A stretch of DNA of 64,000 nucleotides, taken from positions 3,968,001-4,032,000 of the forward strand of contig VNWV01000001.1 of the NCBI GenBank assembly GCA_009801085.1, written 5' to 3'. The position numbers were made by a program, and so were the translations under genes. Below the pieces are notes generated by a model, which was given only the letters and a program-made list of their open reading frames with translations, was not told the origin of the DNA and ran no database searches. Shown piece by piece: positions 43,582-53,389 of this stretch. The first letter of the stretch is position 1. Every line of letters begins with the position of its first letter. The DNA comes from Lasiodiplodia sp. COLG20. Taxonomy: Eukaryota; Ascomycota; Dothideomycetes; Botryosphaeriales; Botryosphaeriaceae.

Positions 43582-46319
43582 GGTGGGATGCTGCTTGATT
43601 CTGGATGAAAGTTGGACTGTAGGCCTGCGTTTGCTGAGTTCAGTCTGCCCTTTTGAATACCATGGGCAAGATGGCGGTGTTCAATGCACCGCCATTTGAT
43701 CCTTGCTTAAGGCCCACGTCCGCGTAAGTGATCGGCGGTGTTGGATTCATTTGTACCACTCTGCCGTTGGGATAAGCACCGGTAGTGCGGCTGTGTCCAG
43801 CCCTACGTCCCCCGCTTGCAGCAATTTCTCCTATTTATGTCAGCTCGCTTCGCCGCCTTTAATCTGATCCGCTTAGGCGTACCATACAACCGAACGTGCT
43901 ATCCCCGTCTGTCAGCAGCACGGACCCAATGGTAAGTAGGCAAAATAGGCAACTGCAATGCCCGCAAGTGGCAAAGTGTCTTTGGATGTGTCAGAATCAG
44001 GCTACACAGCTTTTGGTTCAGAGTGCATACCTGGCAAGGATCGACAACAAGCCTCTTACCGATCTCCGTCAGCAGCTTAAAGGATCGCTGACCCCCACAG
44101 TGGCTGACGGGGATGCCTGAGCCGTGAGCCACAGCTTTGCCGCTTCGGCAACCTCCTCAACTCATTTGTTCCGTCACTATTTGTATATTGTTAAGGAGAA
44201 GACTTAAACACCTATTACCTTTAACTTGAACAGGTTCATAATTTACGAGACATCGCAATCCTTTATTTATACCGCGCCACAATGGTGTGGTGCCTCAGTG
44301 TCTGCCGTTGGCATGCTAATCTCTTTCGTAATGCAGTATTTTAATGTGGACCATAAAACCAAGAGCTACGGGACTCTCGGAAAAGACAAATCACTGCACT
44401 CATCTTTTTCTTAATTACACAACTCTTTCCGCTATTATCGGCTCCCCTCCGCTACCTTCCATAAATGTCTCACCAGACTTTAGTAATGCACTGAACCAAG
44501 GTGGCCCTGAGGTGTTTCGCGCTCCCAGAAGCCTGAACGCTCCAAGGCGGCGACATGGAACTGTGATTATTGATATAACTTGAGCTATGTGTTGAACTTT
44601 GTTTCATTCGGGATTTACACATTATAACGGTCAAGGTGAACGAGATCAAGGAACCAATATACACTACTTTGTGCTTGGATCCTGGAGATGTCTGAAAATT
44701 GGCTGAGGCTCAGGCTGTGAGAAACTATTTATTTGATCGGATCATTTTTCACGCGGACCACGGGTTCATGATTTACTCACCCCATAAGGGTAGGGTTGAG
44801 ATATTTGGCCATCATGTGGCTGTTCGGAAGCAGGCTGATCCGTGATCCACGGTGTCGGTATCCAGGCCTGGATGAGTCTATAATGTAGGATTATTTCATT
44901 ACGGAATGAAAATTTTGAAATGCTATAGAATAAACACCATTTGTGTAGTAATTAAGTCTCGGCTTTCCCACACTTCCATCCTATGCTCGTGCACTTGAGA
45001 CTCATTCTCCCAACAGTGACAGATAAACTTCAAATGAGCCTGCAGAAGTGGCTAAAGCGACATTGTTAAGTTCTGCCCTATCCAGCCATTCCGAATCTTG
45101 GTGTATACCCATGGCCCAAGAAATCGATAAAGAGTGCCTGCCAGCACAATCCTCAACGAGATATCCGCGTTTCTCTGAACACGTACTTATTAACATCCAA
45201 CGGAAGACCATTGAACCGCTGATTGGGGAAGGTCAACATGAGTGGAGGAGCGCATCCGGAGCGTGCTCCGGCAGATGCAAAACCTGTCCACCACAACAAA
45301 TCGATCTGCTGCTCACCTTTCTTGCTCATTTCTCTTGATCTAGAATTCTTGCTTTGGTCGAAAAAGCTTCCAGCCGAAACATCGCTCGCGTTCTTCGTAA
45401 TCCAGCTTTGCACGTTGCAACATACATTTTCTGTCTCCACGATGGCGGCTGAAGCGCCTGTAGCAAGACACATCACAGTGTGGAGACGGCACTAAGGATT
45501 TCCGGTGAGGGGGCCGGGAGCTATCCCGATGAGCGAGTCAATGCGTGGCAAGCTGAGCTGTGGGCCAAGATGGCGAGGCTACCTAGCCCTTCACAAGTAG
45601 TACCGCCGATCAGAAACAGCGAGTCCTGCCGAAAGCGCCGAAGACCTCAATGGCAGAGAATCCAATCCAGCCCTTCAGGCCCGAGTGCGTTCTTGCCTCT
45701 GCGCGACGTTTGCTCCAATCCACCATCCAAAGCGGGAAGACAGCGCAGACGCTGATGGAAGGGACCGGCACCTGCGGCGGACCGGCACGACGCTGATTTG
45801 CGGCTGACGTGCCGATCGGCAGCGCGCATCCAAGTTAGCGGGCCCCACGCCGACAAGCGAGGCTGCCCGAAGATGCCTCCGTGAGCCCTGGCACGCTGAA
45901 GACAATGACTTGCGTCGAGATGGCGCTAATGAGAAGATAGCCGCGCCGCCACGAATACGACCAGCGGTGACGTTCGCGTGCGAAGATCAGTCCTCCCTGG
46001 GGCTGCTTGGGTTTCGCCTGGCGCCCACTTGACGGAGAAGTATTCGACCGAGCAGCTGTGTAGGCCCGCTTTCGGCGCCACGGCTGTCATCGCCGTCCCA
46101 AATGCGCGTCGTGTTCCCTTGTCAACATATGCACATTTGTTCAGGAGCTGCTGGCTTGGTTGTCTTGGGGAAACCAAGAAATAGAAGTCTGCGATTTTGC
46201 AGGGCACAATAGAAAGTTTTGCTCGTGCTTATGACAAGGATTTCATTGACAAACGCATGGCTGATCCACGAAAACTGGAAATAAATACACAAGCCTATCG
46301 ACCATGCCTTTGTGTCTTT
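43582..46319. other. 2.7-kb region without recognised gene
   Basis: Holds the promoter of the GH79-like gene. Frames of 60-110 codons at 45002-45211, 45153-45476 and 45926-46207 show no family that I recognise and no convincing splicing. A GC-rich block at about 45480-46160 contrasts with AT-rich flanks and may be a gene relic. Confidence 0.45.
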
Positions 46320-46780
46320 CTATAGGGTAAGAATCTTGACCGTCCTGTCGATATTCGTTTGGCCTAAGATGCGCAGGTCGAGACTTGCCATTATGCAGTT
46401 CCCCTGCTGTATAAATATTTTGATTTCGCCGGAGGCAGCCGCCACATTGACTCTGATAACGAGCCCGTCCTTGACGTTGCCGTTAAAGGAGCCGAGCGAG
46501 AGGCCAAAGATAGCAACATCGACGCCAATTTCGAGAGAGTTTTCTTGGATAAAGCCGCCAAACTAATTACAGTGTAAGCTGAAGACCCTAGAGAAACAAT
46601 GATAGATGCTGGATTTACTTTGACAGGTCCAACATTGGAGTCGATCGAGTAGTTGCCCTCGTTGAATGAAAGATCGGCAAACTTTTGCTGAGAGTCAAGT
46701 TGGGTAACTTCGTAAACCCCCTCATCCTGAAGGGTGATTTGGATGGGAGCGCCAAACGTGCTGTAGGTGGTCTCGGACAT
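46320..46780 (-). CDS. Small unrecognised protein, 134 aa, 2 exons
   Basis: Exon 1 is 46780-46619 and exon 2 is 46562-46320; the 56-nt intron starts GTAAAT and ends AATTAG. The protein starts MSETTYSTFGAPIQITLQDE and ends IDRTVKILTL. It is strand-rich, with glycine-rich turns (FGLSLGSFNGNVKDGLVIRV, NVAAASGEIKIFIQQGN), suggesting a small beta-structured fold. No signal peptide or membrane segment. I do not recognise the family. A TATATAAA box lies 81 bp upstream. It is comparable in size and layout to the 19990-20374 gene. Confidence 0.7.
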
Positions 46781-47224
46781 GTTGAATAGAGGTTGTGAAG
46801 TTGAGGAATAAAGGTGTGTAGAGTGATGGGGGTTTGGTGATACAAGCGCTGATTGCTATCTTTATATATGTGAGAGCTGCTTCGCTGCATCTGCTTAATG
46901 GGGTAGTTGAGCGACACTCCCATGACCCTTCGTGGAGACACGTGGGGATGACGCTCAGCTCCCTTATAAGCGCGCCATTTCAGCTTGACTGCAGATCTTC
47001 AGCTCGCCACTTCCTACATAGTATCCACCCCGCAAGATGGGATCGTCGGTGTGCGATGACTAGCGTGCTTTTAGCGTCTCGTGCGCTATGACCATAGTAC
47101 TTACTGAGAAAGGAAAAACAGAAGACTGTAACGCTATTGGTCTCTTGAATAGAACTTGGTGTCACGAGGCAGCACCCACACAAAAGTTACTGGGTGAATT
47201 TAAGTTGTAGGTATGGCATTGTAG
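46781..47224. other. Intergenic region
   Basis: Apart from the promoter of the 134-aa gene, nothing is recognised. Confidence 0.5.
46861..46868 (-). promoter_or_regulatory. TATA box of the 134-aa gene
   Basis: TATATAAA on the minus strand, 81 bp before the ATG at 46780. Confidence 0.55.
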
Positions 47225-47306
47225 AACCGGGAATTAAGTACCTTGCTCGAGAACTCCGACGACACTAAGTCTTCGTGGCGATTAGAAGTTCATCCCTTAT
47301 TTTGGC

Positions 47307-47314
47307 CATGCTTA
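47307..47314. repeat. Left target-site duplication
   Basis: CATGCTTA, identical to 48051-48058 on the other side of the element. Confidence 0.9.
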
Positions 47315-47347
47315 CAGGGCTCTGCATCGCCAAGACGTGGCCAAAAC

Positions 47348-47380
47348 AAGACGCCACCCACGGCCGTCTTGCAAGACAAG
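47348..47380 (+). repeat. Subterminal repeat, left copy, inside the hAT-type element
   Basis: Begins AAGACGCCACCCACGG and ends GCAAGACAAG. It is a direct copy of 47945-47977 with four C/T or G/A differences. Confidence 0.75.
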
Positions 47381-47944
47381 CCGGCTGAGGAGGGTCGTCT
47401 TGAATGGCTTGGCTTGATTTGTCTTATCTTGGCGTCTTGGCAAGTCGTTTTGGTGTTTTGATTCGTGGCATATCGATCACCTACCGCCATTTTAAAAATT
47501 CGTATAAATCTAGCAACGTATCGCTATCGTTCGGCTTTTTTTTTCCGGTGTCGTATAGGTGTAACTTAGACTTCTATCGCTTAGATTAGCGTCTAGACGA
47601 GTTGTAGTGGTAGTGTATTAGCGAGTCGTAGGTGTTAAAGATAAGACGGTTTAAAAGAATTTTCTCGCTTAGCTATCTCGATAGGTTTAGCGCTACTATA
47701 TACGGCTAGTATCGGATAGATTAACTAATACGCTTCTTAACACCAAACCGGCTATCGTAAGGTTTTTCTTAGATATCCCGTCATATAAGCGGTTAACTAC
47801 TAATATATTATTACTATTAATATCGTAGCGCTTATACGTAGATTTAAGAGTTCTATATAGGTTTTTAGTGGCCCGTTTTAGCTCGTTCTAGCGCGTCTTA
47901 AACCGTCTTAGTTTAAGATCTCTAAAATAAGACGGGTTTTTACT

Positions 47945-47977
47945 AAGACGCTACCCACGATCGTCTTGTAAGACAAG
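47945..47977 (+). repeat. Subterminal repeat, right copy, inside the hAT-type element
   Basis: Begins AAGACGCTACCCACGA and ends GTAAGACAAG; direct copy of 47348-47380. Confidence 0.75.
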
Positions 47978-48050
47978 ACGCCGGCGGAGGTTCGTCTTGT
48001 AAGACGGTTTTGTCTTACTTGGCAAAACGTCTTAACAATGCAGAGCCCTG

Positions 48051-48058
48051 CATGCTTA
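48051..48058. repeat. Right target-site duplication
   Basis: CATGCTTA, identical to 47307-47314. Confidence 0.9.
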
Positions 48059-49589
48059 AAAGGTCTAATTGGAACTGTGCATCAACTCATAGGTGATGGG
48101 GATGAGATCGATTGTTACACACACCTCGATGACGATGATCCCATCTTTGATACCGAAAACTGTCAAGCTTCTGCTTGAGGCGAGCGCCATCGTTGATGCT
48201 GCTAGCTTTGAAGCCATCATTAGGAGGAAAGGGAATGCTCTGACCTTCACTTCAGGCAATGGCCACGATGTAATCGTTGAAATCCTCCTCAAGAGTGGTG
48301 CTCAAATAAATGTCAATTCACTGAAGGACGGGAGTGCTCTTGCCAAAGCGGCGTCGGGCCATCGCTCGAATACTGTGAAGCTACTTCTTGACAATGGAGC
48401 CGATCCTAATATTAGAGACTCTCGGGGCTTTCGCGCATTGGATTTTTTTTTTTTCGAAGCCGCCGTCCAGCTTCTGCAGAGTCCATCCCACTACTACTCA
48501 TGCAAAATGGGGCTGATTTGGGCGAACAGAATCAGAGGAAAAACTTCCTACTGCTTTCCTGTCAAAAGAATTATCAAAAGGTTGTAGAGCTATTGCTAGA
48601 CAGGGGGTCGAACATGGAGTCTATCGCGAGAGTTAGCACCCATAGCGACTACTATTATGTTTCAGGTGAAGTTGAGCTTCAGAGAGGGGATAGGGACGAA
48701 GCAGACGGAAATTACCATGGCAACGCACTGCACGTCGCTCATAGCAGAGGATTGGTTGAGATCATAACCTTACTTCTCAACCGTGGCGCAAAGAAAAGTC
48801 GGCTGGATTGGCATGGCTGGGCTCCAGCGCTGATTGCATTCGAGTGCGGCAACATCCATGCCAGCCAAATACTGGCGGAGCGCGAGAATATCGAAGGGCA
48901 CTGCAAACATTCCTTTCTGTCACCAACCGTAGGTTATCTCGGGAATATATTCCGCTTAAAATCTCCGCGTGTTACTTAACTGACCTATGTGTATGAATAT
49001 AATAGCAGGGTTGAAAGAAAAGGCTGTCTAGGCAGACTATCCATTTCCCGTGAACCCGCTGCTACCTTACTTTGAAATAGAAATGACAACTACTCCAGGC
49101 TGGTGTGGGTTTCGCTGGGATTGGTTTAGCAGGTGTAGGTAGTAAAATAGACAACCTGTTTCCTTCGCAGTCATTCATACTGAATTGTTAATAGCCTTGA
49201 AATTGATGTCTGCTGTATGGATTATCCTGACAGGACCAAAGGGCCTGGGCATTCCAAATACTGCAAGTGGACATACAGAAATGATGGATACATCTTGGCT
49301 AAAGGTGATGAGACTCGAAAGGCCTCTTACCCAGCATTCGACGTCGGCGATGTTATCGGACGTGGGGTCGACTACGAAGCGAACATGATCTTCTATTTCA
49401 AGAATCATGAATTTCTAGATAAGCAGCAGAAAACAGTTTCCAGGGCGATTAGCTGCTAAGAAAGAAAGCGGCGCGTTCGATATGCCTGTAGGAAGGCTAT
49501 TTCCGGCAGTAGTTTTCCCCAACAAGCTAGATATGAAAGTCAACTTCAACGCGACCGTTCCGGCTAGGGTGGGCCGAAAGAAACTTTGA

Positions 49590-51011
49590 ATTGAGCATGC
49601 TGTTATGGTATTCATGCAGCCAAAGCCTAGTCGCATTGCAAGAGAAGTTGGAGGATGTTGAATTTGATGAAAGATTGTTCGAGTGGGAGCGAAAAAGACA
49701 GCGTAGGGTTATTGTAGTGCAGGAAGCCGTAAAGGTTTGTGAACGTAGTCATGTACGGCACAAACTCCAGATCCATTCAGTGACACGACCGCGCCCTGAC
49801 CAAGCATCACCAAATGATCACGGACTGCGTCATCGATTTCTCCGAAATGTCAATACCTTGTCGTCCACGTAGTTTTTATGGCGTCCTTGCCGTTATCCAC
49901 GGCAGTTACGAACCTTTGCAAGCGATACCTTCGTCCGTGATTCGTCCGTCTTCATGGCCTACTTACCGCACTGTCGCTACCAGAACACTTTTTCAGACCG
50001 CTCTTCAGGCTTCCATGGCCTTGCACATTCCAATGGCGTCCTTACACAGCCTCTTTGCCAAGCCCTTCTGCAGTGGGTCGATAGCGAGTAAAAGCCGTGC
50101 GCTTGTTACTTTTCCGCGGAAGCGTCCGTTCCGATGCGCAGATAGAACCAGGGGCCTGGACGGGTGTGGACAGCTCCGCCTCAATCTCAATCGTGTGCTG
50201 CTGGAATCAGCGTGATACTTGTGGCGTGAGTAAAGAGTGAAGGGACTGCCACTGTTTCATGCAGGCCTGTCGGGGGACCCGCCCTTGCTTGCAATCCCGC
50301 ACACCTACGGTGAGGATAGCCTGGCTTGCTTGCTGTTGATGCAAGAGGAGTAACAGTAGAGGGTGTAAAGTTGGATCAATACTATCGGGATATCACTGTT
50401 TCGAAGTGCTAGTCACTGTAGTTACTAATGGAACGCCCCGCTTTGACCATGCACGATAACATTGATGTTTGAGACTCACTGTCTTCCATGACGGTCGGCA
50501 CGGCCTGTATGCAGACGAGGGCACTGCCGTACTCGCTCCACCTGATCCGCAAGTAAGGAACAGGCGAGAAGCTCCGGCTGAAAGTCGGCCAAGAGGGACA
50601 TAGCATTACAAATCAAGCTTGCGCCACAACAGAGCAGGATGAACCGTACCTTGCATGCATAAGATGCTTGGCAGCGGCCGAGGATAAACTTCGGGTAAAT
50701 ATGAGGTAATACTACTGTTCCATAAACGGCAAACCTACTCTTCTTGACTGCCAAAAATTCCTAAATTCATGAGAAGTGTTCACCTTGGCATGACGTTCAA
50801 AGACCTTGGCAACACGCGGTCCCGCTGTGTCCTGACCATCTCCCGTTGACCTCTCCTGACGTAGATGATGGCAGTGCAAGACCCAGTTACCCACCTCACA
50901 AGGTATAAAACCAGTGGCATGCCGCCCAAGACAGCAGCATTCCAACTCCAAGCCTTCACTCTCACTTCACTACTTCGCTGGGCACTCGAACCAAGGACCG
51001 ACAACAGCACC
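49590..51011. other. Region without recognised gene; hydrolase promoter
   Basis: No family recognised. TATAAAA at 50904-50910 lies 102 bp before the hydrolase ATG. Confidence 0.5.
50904..50910 (+). promoter_or_regulatory. TATA box of the secreted alpha/beta hydrolase
   Basis: TATAAAA, 102 bp upstream of the ATG at 51012. It argues for 51012 rather than the in-frame upstream ATG at 50865, which lies before the box. Confidence 0.6.
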
Positions 51012-52043
51012 ATGAAGACAGTGGGAAGCGGAATCGCCGCATTCAGCCTGATGACCATGTCAGCCATGGCCCAGAACATGTCCTTCGGCGCCGACAACTT
51101 CTACACCAGCGACATCGTCACCGTCCAACCCATCACCTTCCAAACCCAGTTCTACACCAACGTCTCGGGCAACCTCTTCACCCCCCACAACCTCAGCCGC
51201 AGCACCGCCTCCCCCGCCATCGTCGTCGGCCACCCCATGGGCGCCGTCAAGGAGCAGAGCGCCAACCTCTACGCCACCAAGCTCGCCGAGCAGGGCTTCG
51301 TCACCGTCTCGCTCGACCTCCCCTTCTGGGGCGGCAGCTCCGGCGAGCCCCGCAACGCCGTCGCCGTCGAGCTCTACGCCGACGCCTTCAGCGGCGCAGT
51401 CGACTACCTGGGCACGCAGTCCTTCGTCGACCGCGAGCGCATCGGCGGCGTCGGCATCTGCGGCAGCGGGTCGTTCATCATCAGCGCCGCCAAGATCGAC
51501 CCGCGGCTGAAAGCCATCGCGACGTCGTCGATGTACGACATGGGCGCCGCGGCGCGCGACGGGCTGCGCAAGGCGCAGAGCGTCGAGCAGCGCAAGGAGA
51601 TCATTGCGGCCGCGGCGCAGCAGCGGTGGGTCGAGATCGAGGGCGGTGAGGTGCAGTTGACCGGCGGCACGGACAACGAGCTCACGCCCAACACGACGGA
51701 TGTGCAGCGCGAGTTCTTTGATTTCTACCGCACGCCTCGTGCGCAGTTCATTCCCGAGGGCGCGACTTTCGAGACCGTCACGCACCCGACTCTCTCGAGC
51801 ATGACGAAGTTCATGAATTTCTACCCCTTTAATGACATTGAGACTATCTCGCCGCGGCCGCTGCTGTTCATTGCTGGCGATCAGGCGCACTCGCGTGAGT
51901 TTAGCGAGGACGCGTATGAGCGTGCTGCTGAGCCGAAGGAGTTGGTTTGGGTCCCGGGTGCTGGTCATGTCGACCTTTATGATCGGGTTGAGCTCATTCC
52001 GTTTGATAAGCTTACGCAGTTCTTCCGGACGAACCTCGCCTAG
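51012..52043 (+). CDS. Secreted alpha/beta hydrolase, YcjY/dienelactone-hydrolase-like
   Basis: Single exon, 343 residues from ATG 51012. MKTVGSGIAAFSLMTMSAMA is a signal peptide. SPAIVVGHPMGAVKEQSANL is the oxyanion-hole region. The nucleophile elbow is GVGICGSGSFIISAAK near residues 144-159; whether the cysteine or a serine is the nucleophile is not decided. LLFIAGDQAHSREF gives a candidate acid, and VPGAGHVDLYDRV the catalytic histidine. An in-frame ATG at 50865 would add 49 residues but hide the signal peptide and precede the TATA box. Codon use is strongly GC-biased. Substrate unknown. This family is often annotated as DLH or X-Pro dipeptidyl-peptidase-like. Confidence 0.9.
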   Translation: MKTVGSGIAAFSLMTMSAMAQNMSFGADNFYTSDIVTVQPITFQTQFYTNVSGNLFTPHNLSRSTASPAIVVGHPMGAVKEQSANLYATKLAEQGFVTVSLDLPFWGGSSGEPRNAVAVELYADAFSGAVDYLGTQSFVDRERIGGVGICGSGSFIISAAKIDPRLKAIATSSMYDMGAAARDGLRKAQSVEQRKEIIAAAAQQRWVEIEGGEVQLTGGTDNELTPNTTDVQREFFDFYRTPRAQFIPEGATFETVTHPTLSSMTKFMNFYPFNDIETISPRPLLFIAGDQAHSREFSEDAYERAAEPKELVWVPGAGHVDLYDRVELIPFDKLTQFFRTNLA

Positions 52044-53389
52044 GGGGGAAGCGGTCTCGGCGCGAACTGGGAAGTTCGGTTTCACAGGGTTAGCACAGGT
52101 GGAGGGAGAAGCACTGCAGAAGGAGTACTGGGTATAGTGTGCTTTAGCTTGTTTGTATTCTTAGCTCGCTAAATGGTTACACTTATGATTTACTCCACAT
52201 TATCTTTCGAAATTATGTTTAGACTCACTCGTCTGATCTGCCTCTTGAATACGATGTGTGGGACACTGACGGCTGAAGGGCAATTAATAAGAATTGCCTA
52301 TCGGTATGTTCCTCATCTCTAATGGCTGTTTGTAGCGGTGCTAAACCTTTTGTCGAGCTCCGAAGATGTTACGCCTGAAGATGTGCTTATCCAAAACGGG
52401 GCGTTTATCTTAAGCGCCCAAGCCTGAACTCCTAAAAAAATATCTCTCGTCTACGGATTACGCAGTTCTCTCAGATTTTCGTTTAGGTACCCAGATAGAT
52501 TCACTTTGGCCTCTTGGCTATTCATTCTACCTAGAATAGCTGAGCCCGTGGCGTTCGCTTAAAGTGTGGCCCTCCTACGCTTGCTTCTGCCTCCAATCTT
52601 TCCTAGCTATACCCCCATATTTTGCGGTTACAGTCACTCAATTGGTAAAGACTCTCTATAGTTGTGTTTAAGAGCTCAATACCTTAGGGTCTATGCCTCG
52701 CTGGCCGTCAATTGTAATTGATGGTTTAAGTAGTCTCTGCTCCGTAACCACTCCACTCACCAGTATTATCGACGGAGAGCACGATAAAAGAAGGAACTTA
52801 GCAAAACATCTGGTCAGCGGCTGTTGGATGAAGGCTATCCTTGTTTTAGTACTACGATACTTTGAGGCAAAGGTAACGCGGAACCGGCCTTTTTGTCTGC
52901 AACTTGGCGATATCGCAGACGCCCTCCCCGCAAATAAGAACCCTAATTATCCCGAAACGTCTTAGGTGCATTGTGTGGATACTCTTCCTATTAGATCACA
53001 TATACAATTATGATACCAACCCGTGCTAGCAAAAGTGTGTGATTCGGTTATTCGCGCCCCGGTCTCAGCTCCCATTGAAGATCAGTGGGGCTGCAGGCAA
53101 TTTACCGCCCGGCTCCATAAAACATCACCACTTCGTCTTTCTGATTGGTCCGTCGCGGTGCCATCTGTTATCTGTGCTGTACAATGTTGCTGCCTGGCAT
53201 TTAGTGGGTTCTGGGGATTTTCAGTGGCTCGCAAGCGGCTGGTTTGACGTGCACCCCAAGAATTTATTATTCGGCTCCACTGCCCACGCGTACGTCTTCG
53301 TCCTTCCAGAGTTCTCGTTTGCGTGCCGCTTCGGCATGTTTTATTTGCTTCCTGTCTACTTTGAATAGGTGCAGTGCACCTGCAGCAAA
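52044..53389. other. 1.35-kb region without recognised gene
   Basis: A 90-codon frame at 52693-52965 has no family that I recognise. Short runs are T/A-rich. It is the upstream region of the NLR gene. Confidence 0.5.

Larger units (their letters stand above)
47315..48050. mobile_element. Non-autonomous hAT-type DNA element, 736 bp
   Basis: Terminal inverted repeats: the left end starts CAGGGCTCTGCAT and the right end is its reverse complement; the first 24 positions match except three C/T differences. The element is flanked by a perfect 8-bp duplication, CATGCTTA. An 8-bp target duplication with CAGGG-type ends is the signature of the hAT superfamily. There is no transposase frame, so it would need a helper in trans. 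Subterminal regions hold many AAGAC/GTCTT motifs in both orientations. The centre (about 47500-47930) is AT-rich. Confidence 0.9.
47225..49589 (+). pseudogene. Decayed ankyrin-SPRY gene, split by a hAT-type element
   Basis: Before the element, the frame reads LEVHPLFWPCL; the TSD and the sequence after the element continue it as KGLIGTVHQLIGDG, an ankyrin-like helix pair. After a frame change near 48150 come VKLLLEASAIVDAAS, GHDVIVEILLKSGAQIN and TVKLLLDNGADPNIRDSRG. After a T12 run (48443-48454) and another frame change near 48485 come LMQNGADLGEQNQRKN, VVELLLDRGSNM and GLVEIITLLLNRGAKK. From about 49217 a SPRY-like domain appears in another frame (YPAFDVGDVIGRGVDYEANM), and its end in yet another (PVGRLFPAVVFPNKLDMKVN). 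Several frame changes and the insertion make this a clear pseudogene. No N-terminal NACHT or other effector domain is seen upstream, so it is also truncated. Ankyrin-SPRY tails occur in fungal NLR-like proteins. Confidence 0.8.

Noticed and set aside
45926..46207. 93-codon minus-strand frame in a GC-rich block
   Set aside because: No recognisable family and no open continuation upstream; could be a relic but not supportable.
50865..51011. Longer N-terminus of the secreted hydrolase from ATG 50865
   Set aside because: It would bury the signal peptide and precede the TATA box at 50904.
51060..52085. 341-codon minus-strand frame over the secreted hydrolase
   Set aside because: Antisense shadow with biased Glu/Val/Asp composition; the plus strand encodes a complete alpha/beta hydrolase.
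52693..52965. 90-codon plus-strand frame
   Set aside because: No family or splice context recognised; probably chance.
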